From: Anastrepha obliqua
Lineage: Eukaryota; Arthropoda; Insecta; Diptera; Tephritidae
Direction: 5' to 3'
DNA length: 64,000 nt
Assembly (NCBI RefSeq): GCF_027943255.1
Contig: NC_072893.1
Span: forward strand, 41,190,001-41,254,000
Below, one piece after another: positions 33,491 through 45,040 of the stretch. Each line of letters opens with the position of its first letter. Within the stretch, counting starts at the first letter, position 1. Both the position numbers and the translations under genes were made by a program. The notes below the pieces were generated by a model. The model did not search any database, had not been told where the DNA came from, and saw only the letters and a program-made list of their open reading frames with translations.

Positions 33491-35650
33491 CTGCAGTAAG
33501 CAGTTCTCAACTAAGGATTTGTTTGCTTTTTCGTTGGGAGAGGGTTTTTACGTGGCGGTTTCTAAACTTCGAACGGATGTTCGAAAGCTACCTAAAGGAT
33601 ACTCGGGTGAGGCTCGGAAGTTGTACGCGGCTGGACCATAAGCAGAAAATCTTGCATGAAAGTTGTTCTAGTGGTTTATATGCCAGATATAAAGGTTTGC
33701 ATCAACCTAACTGAATTTTTTATTTTTTTTACAAAAGCTCACTACTTTGACACTCTCTTCTTAGTCAGTGATGATGATGGCAACGTTTAGTAATCCGCAG
33801 CGAATTTGTAAGCCTAACTTTGGCTGCTAAATGCAAAATAAGCAGTCTTAGCAGGGTATCCATTATATTCATACACAATGATGTAACCGGTTTGTGTTTT
33901 CTTACGCTTTGCCGTCTGTTGATGATATAAACATTTCGCTGAGGCTTTGGACTCTTAGGCCGATCACCAGTGACCAGTCTATGGATCCAATTTCGTTAAT
34001 GCCAGTGTTGCTTAATGGCAGATCGAATGCCAAATATTCGTATTGTTGATGGAGTGCCAATATGTTGCTGTGATAATACTCAATGTCATTGCTGCCCTCA
34101 TTGACAATGTGGCCGCCTTATGTTTGTGACAGGAACTGCATTTGCCTGAAATACAGCCAGCGAGCTGACTGCTAACGACTATTCCTCCCATCTACACAAA
34201 GTTGGCTTTTGTCCTTCAAAAACGTCCAGTCATATCACTGCAGCGGCTCGAGGCCACAACAAACAAACAGTTGGATAAGCAACTCTTGAGCGAGTACATG
34301 CGGAGGCAATATCTGCTCTGCTGGCACATAGTGGAAACTTTTTTCCTATAATCCAGTGCAATCCAATATCGTCGATTCCAATACAATCCAAACGAAAGCA
34401 AACCAATCCAATCTATTTTGTTGCTTCGAACTCCACTTCTCCAAGTGCAGTGGATTGAAGAACTCAATAGACGAGTGGAGTTGAGTATGCTTATTGGTAT
34501 TGTTGTTGTTGTTGTTGCATTGTTGGCTCGCTTGCTGCAACACACTTTTACCACTTCTACATTCTTGCTATCCAAGGTTTGGCTTGGTTTGTTGTTGGTA
34601 GTACTCGTACATTTTGTTTGTTTTTCAGCTTAAACACAGCGCCGCTGTTTTCACTACAGCTTCTATCTTACAGCATTCGCCCGTTCTGCTTCCCAGCAAG
34701 TCTCACTTTGTTTATTTGTTTGTCTGTTAGGTTGTTGATTTGGGTTCGCCTCTTTTGGTTTATTACCTCCCTTAAATGGTGAAGATGCTGCCGTTTAATG
34801 CTGCTGCTGCTGTTGCTGTTGCTATTGCTGTTGTTTCTGGTGGCCAAAATCGACGTGCTCGGCTGTTCATTGTCCAATATCATGTCCACTGGGCTGGGTG
34901 GGGCTGGGCAGTGCGGTCAGGCAATCACTCGCACTAACTTCCTCAACTCCCGCTGCCGTACAACTTCAAAGCCACATCAATAAATGCGGTTCTCTGCGGC
35001 AATCGCTCGACATATGGACGAGTGACCAATTCTCATACCCACTTCCTTTCCATTTCGTTTTCCTATCCTTTGTTTTTCTCACTCAATCGAGTGTTTAGTT
35101 GAGCGATGAAGTGATGGCGGTCGCGGTGTTGGTGTCAGGGCGCACTACGTAGACTCCTTGTTCGTCTATCTATTCATGCAACTGCGTTGCTCGTTGTAAA
35201 CTTTATTTTCTTCTTCTGTGCTGTGTTCCTATGTAGATATTGAAAATGTTTATTAATGTATGCATTTCAGTTATTTATAAGTACTTGGGTATGCAAGTAG
35301 AATACATTTTTAGCACAGTGACCGCAAATACCGATTTGATGGCAAACATTCAATTGCTTTAATCTTATGAATGCGCAAAATTGTGAAGAAACGATATGAA
35401 AAGGTAAAAAGGAAATGAACCACAACTGCGGTTACATCGTAATTTTAAGGAAGCTATTGGTTTTCCTGGCTTTTAAGGAAATTTTGTGAAGAACAATTAA
35501 GTAGCTGGTTGTACTATGGAGATGATTTGTGGAAATCGAGAAGGTAAAAAAAAACTTAAAATATGTAGTAGGAGAACCAAGTCTTGTTAAATCACGTTTC
35601 ATCAATCATTTTAGGTAAACTAAAACTTGATTTTTCTTGCTTTATATTTT
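33491..35650. other. Noncoding, simple-repeat rich
   Basis: The first ~150 bases may be LINE 5' UTR. Short (GTT)n at about 34499-34517 and CTG/TTG runs at about 34799-34835 create spurious leucine/valine reading frames. No gene was seen. Confidence 0.5.
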
Positions 35651-35654
35651 CACG

Positions 35655-35712
35655 GCAACTGATTGGCTGACGCTAAGCGATTTGGCCGAGTATACCAAAC
35701 CGCGCCAATCGC
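35655..35712 (-). repeat. RTE LINE terminal fragment
   Basis: The reverse complement GATTGGCGCGGTTTGG followed by ACTCGGCCAAATCGCTTA matches the end of ORF2 (DWRALLxSAK) and 3' UTR of the RTE family seen at 51590 and 60110. It is only about 60 bp. Confidence 0.55.
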
Positions 35713-35839
35713 AAATATTTTTTGATGTTGTTTTGTTTTTTTTTGTCGGGGCAGACAAGCAAGTACAGCACTCAGACACAATTAAATCCACTGAACCGCA
35801 CTCGTATTCCCTTTTTAATTTTCTTTAAATCTACAAGAC

Positions 35840-36190
35840 CGGCCGAAGAAATCTGAGTAGATCTTGTGGTGCCAAGGAGCCAAAGAACTCAAGCCTCATT
35901 CGAGCGAAGGCGGGGCAGACGTACAGAAAGTGGTCCGCCGTCTCATTCTCCTCTCCACATGCTGGGAAGACTGCACTATCTGAGATGCCCACCTTTTCCA
36001 TGTGCTTTGTGGTGGCCCGTCATCAGTCCAACCAGCCTTCTACAGTCCCCTCTGCTTAGTGACAGGAAGAACTGCGATATTCGGTCGCTAACATCAGTTT
36101 TGTCTATCTGCAGCCTCTCTCGGCCTGCCAAGCTCGCTTGTAGGTTAGAGTAACCCATTTGCTAACCGTGGCTTTGATGGCGGCTGAAAG
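35840..36190 (-). pseudogene. LINE C-terminal zinc-knuckle fragment
   Basis: The minus strand reads GDCRRLVGLMTGHHKAHGKG then, in another frame, VRPAFARMRLEFFGSLAPQD and LLRFLRPVL. This is the LxGHxxxGxHA...CPAxxxxRxxxLG C-terminus of RNase H-bearing LINEs, with the knuckle itself disrupted by frameshifts. Confidence 0.65.
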
Positions 36191-36209
36191 GAGTGGTAGA
36201 ATGGGCTAA

Positions 36210-36700
36210 AGAGTTAGAGAGAGTTGCAAATATTGCCTCCTTGCCCACCTTAACATCGAAGTAGTCAAGCACGAGTTTTATGTCGTGGCGGGGCACCGCT
36301 CATAAGAACGTTCCAGGCGCTCATAGAAGAAATCTGTTGTCGTGTCGCCCTTCTCTTCCATCGCAGCATTGGCGCAAATGAGTTAGAGGTTAAAGAAACT
36401 CACTTTGATGCGGATTATTGCGGAACGCTCGTCCACCGGAGTGAACATAAGTACTCGCTGACGAAGTCTCTCCCCCACAAAAACTCCAGTACCGAATTTG
36501 CGCTCCTTTACACGGCAGCTGTAGTAGACGTCCTAAAGACCCATGTGTTTCTTTCCTAGCCTCATCCATTGCATCTCTTAAATGGCAGTGCTGTCAGCCT
36601 TTGCCCTTACGAAGACATCAACCAGCCGGGTAGAGTCACGTAATCCATGTAGGGACCGGACATTCTACGTACATGCCCCCCATGCCCTTAGTTCGTTCGG
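36210..36700 (-). mobile_element. RTE-type LINE endonuclease fragment
   Basis: The minus strand repeats the endonuclease text of the 30930-33490 copy: DVYYSCRVKERKFGTGV, GERLRQRVLMFTPVDERSAI and FFYERLERSYERCPA, with several stops. The RT is missing. Confidence 0.72.
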
Positions 36701-37385
36701 AGTGGTCGTAATCAGTGTTGGTAGTTCTCATCCGAGGCTTTGTTGATCGTTTTCCACGACTTCTCGGTTCTCTGCAAAAGCCTTATACCACCCGTAGACA
36801 CGTGTTTTTAATAAAGCACACTCGCCAAACATTTTCAATGATTCGGCACACGAAATCCCGTTCAAAACACAAAATTTAAAACAAATTCTTCGTTCGATAT
36901 TTTTATCCATAATGAAAATCGCAGAGCACACCTGCGGTTGGCTGATATAATTAAATACCGAAAACAAGCTAATCGACAGATTACGCTCAAACTCTGCCAC
37001 ACTATAGAGGATAGTTGTACTAACATTCCAGCAAAAAAATTTAGACATATGTATGTGTAACGCGTGCTTTTTAAATGAACAATTCCCAATATTTTTTTGA
37101 CAGAACGTATTTCGCTTAGAATAGACTTAAGAAACAGAAAGTGTAGTGTACGGAAGTACTTTTTGCAAATCAAAGGAGTATCTATAATATTTTTTGGAAT
37201 TTTTTTTGTTTTTTTTCTAGCCCTCTGAAAGGGAGTTCCTAGCTCGTTTAGCAGTTTGAAAATGTGCATCATGACTTTCTCTGAGATGCGATGTATCTTC
37301 CTCTTTATAGCATCGTCCGATTTTCCGCTTCAGTAAATCACATTTTGGACATTTAATGTCTGGTCAAGTACGACATACGAGTACA
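36701..37385. other. Noncoding; possible transposase N-terminus
   Basis: A minus-strand stretch near 36780-36910 reads RRICFKFCVLNGISCAESLK, FGECALLKTRVYGWYKAFAE and NREVVEND, the layout of the Mos1-type mariner N-terminus found widely in insects (a helix-turn-helix followed by VYxWYKxFxEGRExVEDD). No catalytic part follows. The rest has no signal. Confidence 0.45.
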
Positions 37386-37387
37386 TA

Positions 37388-38486
37388 CAGGCTGAACGAT
37401 ATGAAGTGTTACCTATTCAAAACACCATAACTTTTTTGTGTGAAATTTCAAAGACAAAATTGTTCAAAAATGATGACAATTTTAAAAAATTTTAATATCT
37501 GTATATTCACTTTAGCTCGATATGACCACCTTTTGCCTTGACTATAGCCTTCAAACGGTCAAAAAATGAGTTGCATACTGCACGCATGTGGTCTTGAGGT
37601 ATTTCGGCCCATTCTCGTATAATCGCTTCTTTCAGCGCATCCATACTGCCATATTTTTTAGTCCTCACCTTGCTCTCCAAAATGGACCAGATGGAATAGT
37701 ACATCGGATTTGCGTCTGGCGAATTCGAAAGCCATTGTGTGGACGAAATGAAGTGTGGAACATGATTTTTTAACCATTCTTGGTTCACACGAGCTTTATG
37801 AGACGGTGCCGAGTCCTGTTGGAACGTCCATGGTCTACGATCGAAATGTTTGCGTGTCCACGGCTCTAAAGCAGCTTCTAAAACATTTTCCCGATAATAA
37901 GTCGCATTCACTTTGACACCAGGCTCGATAAAAACGATTGGAGAGCGTCCATCAGCGGTCACTGGGGACCAAACGATGGGATGGGAAATTGCTTCGAGTG
38001 GCCATACGTAGGCTCAAATTCTCGTATGAGCGTTCGGTCAAGTAAACACGCATCGAACTTTTTTTGCTGGGTGAAAGACCGTGTGCTTTTTGGAACCTGT
38101 AAGCCTTGACCTTGAGCTCATTTTTCAATATGCGTCGAATGCTGTCTTGCGATATTTTCAGTTCTTTGGCCATTTTTCTTCCACTTCGACGTGGATTTCG
38201 TTCAAGTCGAGCCTTCACTTTCCGAACCATTTCTGGCGTTGTTGCGGTTTTTTTGGTCCACCTCCATAGCGTTTTGCAATGCTACCAGTATCATTGTAAC
38301 GTTTTATGCTGCGATACACAAACATTTTATTCACTTTGCGGTGACTGAGCTCACAGAAAAACAAAATTTAACAAAACTGACACGCTTTCGATGGCTTATA
38401 AGCAATATATTGAACTGTCATTAGAACAATTTTGACTTTGATGTCATGAGCTGTGAAGTGGGTAACACTTCATATCGTTCAGTCTA
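37388..38486 (-). mobile_element. DD37D (maT-like) transposon
   Basis: The 1099-bp element has TA on both sides (37386-37387, 38487-38488) and inverted ends that share CTGAACGATATGAAGTGTTA. The minus-strand transposase starts near 38330 (KMFVYRSIKRYNDTGS in a shifted frame), continues MVRKVKARLERNPRRSGRKM and SQDSIRRILKNELKVKAYRF, and after a shift gives MTADGRSPIVFIEPGVKVNA, FQQDSAPSHKARVNQEWLKN and NSPDANPMYYSIWSILESKV. The third catalytic position lies 37 residues after the second aspartate, and here it is tyrosine (MYYS, expected MDYS). Dead transposase, well-kept ends. Confidence 0.87.
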
Positions 38487-38829
38487 TAGTGGCAAAACTT
38501 GGCTCTAATAGTTAGTTCCGAAGAGCCCAACTGAATTATGTCGTTAGACAAACTCGAATGAATTTTCTGTTGTTTCTTTTGTTGTTAATTAATTATCATT
38601 CGATGTCATCCGCTTATTATGCAGTTCAGAAACGCGCCAAAGAGGGACACACGGCATTTTTAAGTTATGATTATTTAACTTCTTTAAATATTTTACTTAG
38701 ACCGCTTTCTTAATTAACACTAAAGGAATTTCCTATAATGTTGGAATTGCAACCACTATCTAATGGTTCATTTTTGTCGATATCGTAGGAATTACATTGA
38801 ATAAATTTAGTTCAATTGAATTTCGACGT

Positions 38830-39240
38830 GAGTGATAAAGATCGCGAAGGGCACCGACAAATTCGAAGATACTCAACTACAACAATTATTGGATGAAGAC
38901 GCATGTCGAACCCCTGAGGATATGTCTAAAGGGTGGGATGTTGACAGATCAACCGTCGGTAAACGTTTGCACGCGATGGGAATGGTCCAGAAAGCAGGTA
39001 GAAAGCAGGTGCCACAGCAATTAAAGGAGAGGGATATCGAGAGACGTTTGGTGACGTGTGAGATGCTTCTTAAACGGCAAAAAAGTAAATGTTTTCTTCA
39101 TCGCATCGTCACTGGCGATAAAAAATGGATCTATTATGATAACCCTAAGCGTCGAAAATGTTGGAGACTGCCAGGTGAAGCAGGTCCATCGACAGCGAAA
39201 AAAGTCATGCTTCAAAGGTTATGTTGGAAGGAAACTTATT
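38830..39240 (+). mobile_element. Mariner (DD34D) N-terminal fragment
   Basis: One open frame reads DKFEDTQLQQLLDEDACRTP, STVGKRLHAMGMVQKAG, LKERDIERRLVTCEMLLKRQ, FLHRIVTGDKKWIYYDNPKR and SWRLPGEAG-like text to STAKKVML. The first catalytic aspartate is present (GDKKW), and the second and third are missing. It is related to but clearly different from 28560-29803. No terminal repeats were found. Confidence 0.8.
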
Positions 39241-39695
39241 CCCATACCCAATAATAAATCAATAAAGGCATTTAGCTAGAAATTATTTGAATTATCCTAG
39301 TTTTGCAAACCAAGTTGATTACCCAGAAATCACAGTGTCCCACATCCCTGAACAAAGGCGGCAATCAAAGAGGATTTCCTACAAAAATGCAGTCATCCCG
39401 AGTCGAAAGCCATAAGCAGTAATTTAAATTGAATGGACAAAGTTAAGCGCAGACTACAGATTTTCTATATTTTTTTGTAATTTAGTTTTTAACTACCCTG
39501 AGTCAACACGGCACTGCGTATACAAATGATACCTATGTACATGGGTGTGTAAGTCGTGAAAAAAAATCAAAAATAAAATATACTTGCTGTGACAGCGCTG
39601 AAGCGAATACCTCGATGAGCTTATCAAATGGCCAATATCAGCAAAAGCCCATAAAGGGGGGAACAATTTTATAAAAACAAAAAAAAAACAAAAAA
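39241..39695. other. Noncoding, no gene seen
   Basis: No motif; A-rich run at 39675-39695. Confidence 0.5.
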
Positions 39696-39697
39696 TA

Positions 39698-40639
39698 AAG
39701 GGTGGTTCAATTTCAAGGGCCGATGTTGAATGTGAACCACAACTAAACGTCAAGCTTTTTTCTGCATTTCATTTAATATTTTTCAATTTCAGACTAAGTC
39801 AATTTGAACCATGGAAAGACACACAATCGAGCAACGCCTTAAATTTATTCAGGCTTATTATGAGAACGGGCGTTCAAATCAAAATGCATATCGCGCACTT
39901 TCGAAGAAAATCATCTTCAGTGATGAGGCACATTTTCACCTCAGTGGATTCGTCAATAAGCAGACTTGCCGCATTTGGGCGAATGATAATCCAAGAGTGA
40001 TTCTCGAAAAACCAATGCACCCACAAAGAGTGACTCTTTGGGGCGGTTTATGGGCCGGCGGCATCATTGGGTCGTATTTTTTCCAAAACAAGGCCGGTCA
40101 GGCAGTTACTGTGAATATTGTTCGCTATCGTGAGATGATAACGAACTTTTTATGGCCCGAATTGGAAGATATGGATGTGGATGATATGTAGTTTCTACAA
40201 GATGGTGCCACTTGTCACACAGCTAACGAAACATTGGCTCTTTTGCGCGAAAAATTTGATGTCCGAATAATCTCACGTCGCGGCGATGTCAATTGGCCGC
40301 CAAGATCATATGCTTTGACACCGTTGGACTTTTTTCTTTGAGGTTATTTGAAAGAAAAGGTGTACGTCGACAGGCCAGCAACAATTCAAGAGCGAAAGGA
40401 TGAGATAATTCGGCAAATTAACGGCATAGAACCTCAATTATGGCTCAGCGTCATCGAAAATTTGGACCATCGGATGGAGGTGTTCCGCCGAGGCCGTGGC
40501 AGCTATTTGGCTGATATTTTGTTCTGTACGTAATTGAACCATACCAGTATTATCATGGTAAAGAGAAATGACAATAATTTCCTAAAAAAATTTTATTTTA
40601 GCCAAAATCAACACCAGCCCTTCAAACTTAACCACCCTT
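39698..40639 (+). mobile_element. DD41D (rosa-type) mariner
   Basis: The 942-bp element is bounded by TA (39696-39697, 40640-40641) with inverted ends AAGGGTGGTT plus about 25 further matching bases. The transposase starts at 39811 (MERHTIEQRLKFIQAYYENG) and jumps from YRALSK to KIIFSDEAHFHLSG, so about 100 codons are deleted. Next come RVTLWGGLWAGGIIGSYFFQ, FLQDGATCHTANETLALLRE, VNWPPRSYALTPLDFFL and GYLKEKVYVDRPATIQERK. I count 41 residues between the last two aspartates, the DD41D rosa signature. Two in-frame stops (TAG after VDDM, TGA after DFFL) also disable it. It is the parent type of the MITE at 17585. Confidence 0.88.
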
Positions 40640-40641
40640 TA

Positions 40642-41895
40642 TATAAAAATAAGCCATCCGTGCGAGCATCAGCGTTGAGTGTGAAAGGATAAAGTTGACC
40701 AAAAGAAAAATATGAAATCGAATCAAATTGCAAGCTGCGGAGGCAAGAGAAAAAATAAATAAACGTAGAACAAAACAGAAAAGCGAATGAAAAGAAATAC
40801 ATAAGCCATAAATGTGGCCATAAATCGTTTATAACCGTTCGCATCCACGGTCTATGTTGCTATTTGTTGATGTTTTTCTCCTCTTTCTTTGCTAGTATTG
40901 TGGAGGCTGTGCAGAAAAAATTGCCAATGAAAAATGTGATAACGAATAAAAATGTAAAATAAACACAAAAGGAAAAAGAAAAGGAGTCAAAGAAATAAAT
41001 ATTGAAAAAGTAGGCAACAAGTGTGGAATAGTAAAGTGCGCGAGCGATACCCACATGTCGATGCGGGGTTGCCGACGCAGTAGGCATGCAGCAAAAAAAA
41101 AAACACAAAAAAACGTGGCGAAGGGCGCCTGTTGCGGCATAACACTGACCTACACTGCCAGCTGCCGGCACTAAAGTGGAGGCTATGGCTATAGCTTTTT
41201 TCTTTTTGCTGTCGCTGTGTAGGTGCCGATAGTGTTGCCGCTCAATTGCCATTTTACCAACACGCTGACCAACATTCACGCCGACCAGCAATGTAACAGC
41301 ATCATCACAGGAGGTGGTTTGTAACGGGTTTATGGCAGAACACGCAGCAGCATATCGATGTGGTATTAATAAAAACGCACGCGTATCCCAACACACACGC
41401 ACACACACTCACTTATATTTTGTATGGCTACATGGAAAAAATGCAAGCAATCAAATGTTGAGAGACAGCAAAGATGGACTAAGTTCATTTTAGCGCATAG
41501 GAATGTGTGTGCGTTTGTGTGCTTTCATGGGTTATTTTTGCCGTAGATAATCCAAGCTGTGAAATATTGCTGGCGATTTATTAACTTATATGCCGTTCAT
41601 GCCATAAAGATAGTACTCTGAGCTAGCATGAATGCTCTGGTTTCGGTTCCCATTCGGCGTAGGCCATTCATTATGAAGACATGTGGAGTTATAATTTGTT
41701 TATTGGTGACCTGGTATGAGCTGTGAACTGCCTGAAGTCCCAAGCCCGGATAGACGAGGAGGGTTTGAGGAATCGGGGAAATCTCATTCGCAGTAAAATC
41801 AAACCTAGTGTTTGAAGGCATAGCGCGGCCACCCTTTTCTCAGGTAAACATATGTAGAAACTGGTCCTCCAAGTTGGGGTTTTGCTTAGGGATGA
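40642..41895. other. Noncoding, no gene seen
   Basis: A long minus-strand frame (40860-41408) has low-complexity, phenylalanine-rich content and no domain. I regard it as chance. Confidence 0.5.
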
Positions 41896-42130
41896 TAATC
41901 CTATATATAAATCTTATCACTCAAAATACCACATATCATGGAGCCTACACAAAGGACGACGTTGGGGTCGATCTAAGAAGCATAGGAGTGACCAACTATC
42001 GTAGCCTGACTGTGGACCAATATGCATGGAGAAGAATTGTGGAGGAAGCTAAGGCTCACAACTAGCTGTAGTGCCAAGAATGAGGATGATGAGGGTGTGA
42101 GCTCTGGAACGCAAAACTAACCATCCTATT
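41896..42130 (+). pseudogene. LINE ORF2 C-terminal fragment
   Basis: The frame DDVGVDLRSIGVTNYRSL then TVDQYAWRRIVEEAKAH matches the last residues of CFDP2/RTE-like ORF2 proteins, which end in a WRxxVxxAK-type segment. Only about 50 residues remain. Confidence 0.55.
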
Positions 42131-42149
42131 TGGTTTTGGAACAACTTAC

Positions 42150-43187
42150 TACATAAAAGAAAGAAAAAAATGATTTTGGGTGACGGAAATCTTTATTTTG
42201 ACCTTTACGCACTCCGATGCTTCCCTGTTTCATTACTGCAGGTGTCTAGTTCACAAGCGTCAAATGTGGTTGACTCACGACGCCATTTGTAAACATTATA
42301 AATATTCCGTTAGGTAGGTGAAATGGTGAAGTGGCAGTCTGTCACTCCTCAAGTAGCACTAAAGCGCCGTTTTGAGTCCAATCCGAGACCTCCAAAAGCA
42401 GATATCTACAGCCAGCCAGAGCTGTTGATATAAAGGATGATATTGATTGTATATATTTAGGTTGCGGTGTGCCCCAGGAGCGCCCAGTGACCTTAGCTGC
42501 CAAATCCGAATATTTACAGAGAGAGTGCTCAACAGTCTCCTTCTCTGAAAGGTCGCCACAGTTACTGCAATGGGGGTTAAATGGTAACCTTAGCTTTTCC
42601 GCGTGTGTGCCGATCGTCCCGTGACCGGTAAACACAGCTACGAGTTTGGAAATTGAATGGCCAGAGGTCCAAAGGACTTTCTGAGTCCTCCATATATTGC
42701 ACTGCGGCTAAAGTGTTTTCGAAATAGCACATGAAGAAATGGAGCTCCATCTTTTCTGCGCTTTCCTGAGAAATAATTTGTGCAGTTCCCCCTTAACAAC
42801 TGTCAGGGGGATGCCGATGACCGGGTAGGAGGTCTCTGGCAATCTCATCAGCAATTTCGTTTTCCTCTAAATTCTTATGTCTTGGAACTCAGATGGGAGA
42901 AATGCTACCTGCACACCCAAGAGATTTGATCTCCCTCTTACAGGAGTTTACTTGTTTCGTTCTGCTCCATGGCGTCGTCAGAGCCTTGACTATGGCAGAA
43001 AATGTTAATACCTCCTTCGTTCTCGCGTTCCCTAAGCATTTTACATGCCTGCAGGTTCGTAAAGACTTCTGCTTGAAAAACCGGCGAGAGATAAATTGGC
43101 TGATTTAGAGAAAACCCCTGCTCCGACTCCCGATTCCATCTTGGAACTGTCAGTAAAAATCTTCCGATAGGGTGATTAATTTTGCGC
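42150..43187 (+). mobile_element. CAAGGTGGC-ended MITE, split copy
   Basis: The left part (42150-42314) contains GGTGACGGAAATCTTTATTT and follows the copy at 11400 base by base with divergence. The right part (43162-43187) gives GGTGATTAATTTTGCGCCAA. A LINE fragment separates them. The left tip is not recognisable. Confidence 0.68.
42315..43161 (-). mobile_element. LINE C-terminal fragment nested in a MITE
   Basis: The minus strand has RNase H text (YLSPVFQAEVFTNLQACKML, 43100-43030), then, after frameshifted sequence, VFTGHGTIGTHAEKLRLPF, CSNCGDLSEKETVEHSLC (a CxxC...HxxxC knuckle with all ligands) and SDWTQNGALVLLEE at its end (42342). TTCCGWTAGG lies on both sides (42305-42314 and 43162-43171), the expected target duplication. 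I/LOA/R1 group, 5' truncated. Confidence 0.78.
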
Positions 43188-43449
43188 CAACTTATGTTTG
43201 CATAATAAGCGAAAATCTTTAAATGGCTGAGATACACTCCCGATAACTGATATAAGTGAAAATAATATTACTTTCTCAAGCGACATCCCTAGTTGTTGTG
43301 CTCTCGTAAGTTGTAAGAAAAGTATTTCGAAATGATAATCAGAAGTTCTTAATAGCGTCGCAAACTACCAAACTGATAGGTTACACGAACACGTTCTGAA
43401 TACAGGGTGGGCCATAGGGTGTTTTGTTAATCCAAGTAAAAATAAATAA
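43188..43449. other. Noncoding
   Basis: Nothing assignable, except ACAGGGTGGGCCATAGGG at 43403-43420, which could be a transposon tip without a found partner. Confidence 0.4.
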
Positions 43450-43690
43450 TTAGCGCGTACACCTCTTTTGCGTGTTTGGTCGAGCTCCTCTTCCTATTTG
43501 TGATGTGCGTCTTGATGTTGTTCCACAATTGGAGGGTCCTACAGTTCCAAGCCGACTCCAAACAGCAAATGGGTTTTATGAGCAGCTTGAAAGACATACT
43601 CTCGGAACTTTGCCATTGCCTGTCGAGACGCGACCGCTATTAGAATAAAACTTCTTTCTATTACCTAGTCCTGCCATAAGTTCTGTTAGA
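43450..43690 (-). repeat. tRNA-headed SINE copy, head lost
   Basis: The reverse complement gives the SINE body: GCGGTCGCGTCTCGACAGGC, GGCAATGGCAAAGTTCCGAG, a GGAGTCGGCTTGGAACTGTA block, CAACATCAAGACGCACATCA and the end AGGTGTACGCGCTAATTAT. The A/B-box head is missing, a 5' truncation. Confidence 0.75.
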
Positions 43691-43749
43691 AGTTCAGACC
43701 GTTATAGATATGAAATTTTAATACTTTTTTTAATTAAGTTAGTTTCATT

Positions 43750-45040
43750 TAATCATGAAAATAATAAACAAAAAAAATTTTAATTTTCATTCGAAATGGT
43801 CATCATTTGCTTTTACGCAAGCCTTCAAGCGATTAAGCCATTCAGCTGTTGCAGCACGTACGGTTTCCAGGGATATTGAAGTCGCTGCTCGAGCCAAAGA
43901 GTGTTTGTGACCCTCCAAATTCCTGTGAGGTCTTCTACAAGCCAGGCCATTACAAACTGTAATCCAATGAACTCAGCTCTGTACTTTCAGACGGCCAATC
44001 TTCTACGGCTATGAACCCAGGAGTATTGCTTTTTAGCCACTGCTGGGTGGTTTTTGCCTTTTGGGCTCGAGCGTCATCTTGCTGGAAAATCCAACGCTAT
44101 CCATTGAAGAGAGTACTGCTCAACTGCTTCACGGCGCCTTCTAAGATATCATCCTGGTACACTTTTGCTCCAGTCTTAATCCCTTTTTCGCAGAAATGAA
44201 GAGAAGTGACGCCTTTACAAGACACTCCCCACCAAACTATTACGGATGTTGGATGGTGGCCACGCTGAACCTTTGGAACAACATATTTTGCGTCTTTAGA
44301 AGTTTTAGCATAGATTTGGTTGTTTTGGTTATTAAAAATTTCTTCAATAGTGAAAATTTTCTCTTTTGTAAAAAGAAACCACCAACAATCAGTTAGCATT
44401 TCCAAGGATACAGACGACGCTGTTCTAAACCTTCGCACCCTGCTAAAATAAGTAGATCTGGCGCAAAGTGGAGCATTGCTTGAAATGAAGGTAGTGCTAG
44501 AGGAGCATTTTTTTACTGTTCAGCGTTTTACAAAGGTTTCAGGTAGAAGTCGCCGCTACTAGAAGACATTAATGTGGTTGTGCACTCGTGCAATACTCTT
44601 TAAAAAGGTCAATCAGTAAGCCTGTGTATTCAATAACGCCTGTAGGTTCAGTTGAACAGGTTACTTTCTAGTCAAAGAAAGGATAATACTTGTATTAGGA
44701 TTCACTAGGACAACAACATCACTTGCAATGCCGCAAGATTCCTTCTACCAATCACAGATGAGATATGGTCGAGGGACTGGAGCTCCATTCCACTTTTTGA
44801 ATCATTTCACGTGGCGTTGCAGTTTTTTGATGACCACCTCCATGACCTTTCGCGAAGCTACCAGTAACATTGTAACGAGTAATGGTACGATATACAAAAA
44901 CTTTATTTACTTCAAGGTGCTCGAGCTCACGAGCAATCGCTGGTTGTGATTTCCCAGCTAAATATAATGCAATCACACTATTACGTTTGAAATCCATTAC
45001 AGATTTTCTTTTTTCGCGTTTACTCGGCAAAATGCTTCCG
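43750..45040 (-). mobile_element. DD37D (maT-like) transposon, second lineage
   Basis: The minus-strand N-terminus (45000-44770) reads MDFKRNSVIALYLAGKSQPA, VNKVFVYRTITRYNVTGSFA and GGGHQKTATPREMIQKV. The core (44380-44097) reads FTIEEIFNNQNNQIYAKTSK, VQRGHHPTSVIVWWGVSCKG and KTGAKVYQDDILEGAVKQLS, continuing in another frame with RWIFQQDDARAQKAKTTQQW and a SLDYSLW third-aspartate block near 43940. I count 37 residues between the last two aspartates. A gap with many shifts lies at 44440-44770. Ends were not found. Confidence 0.78.

Noticed and set aside
34400..34890. Frames with runs of V, L or N/S
   Set aside because: They result from (GTT)n and CTG/TTG microsatellites.
40860..41408. A 182-residue minus-strand frame
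   Set aside because: Low-complexity phenylalanine-rich end, no domain, no splice or start context that supports a gene.
43403..43420. ACAGGGTGGGCCATAGGG as a transposon terminus
   Set aside because: No inverted partner was found within several kilobases, and the sequence between is occupied by a SINE.
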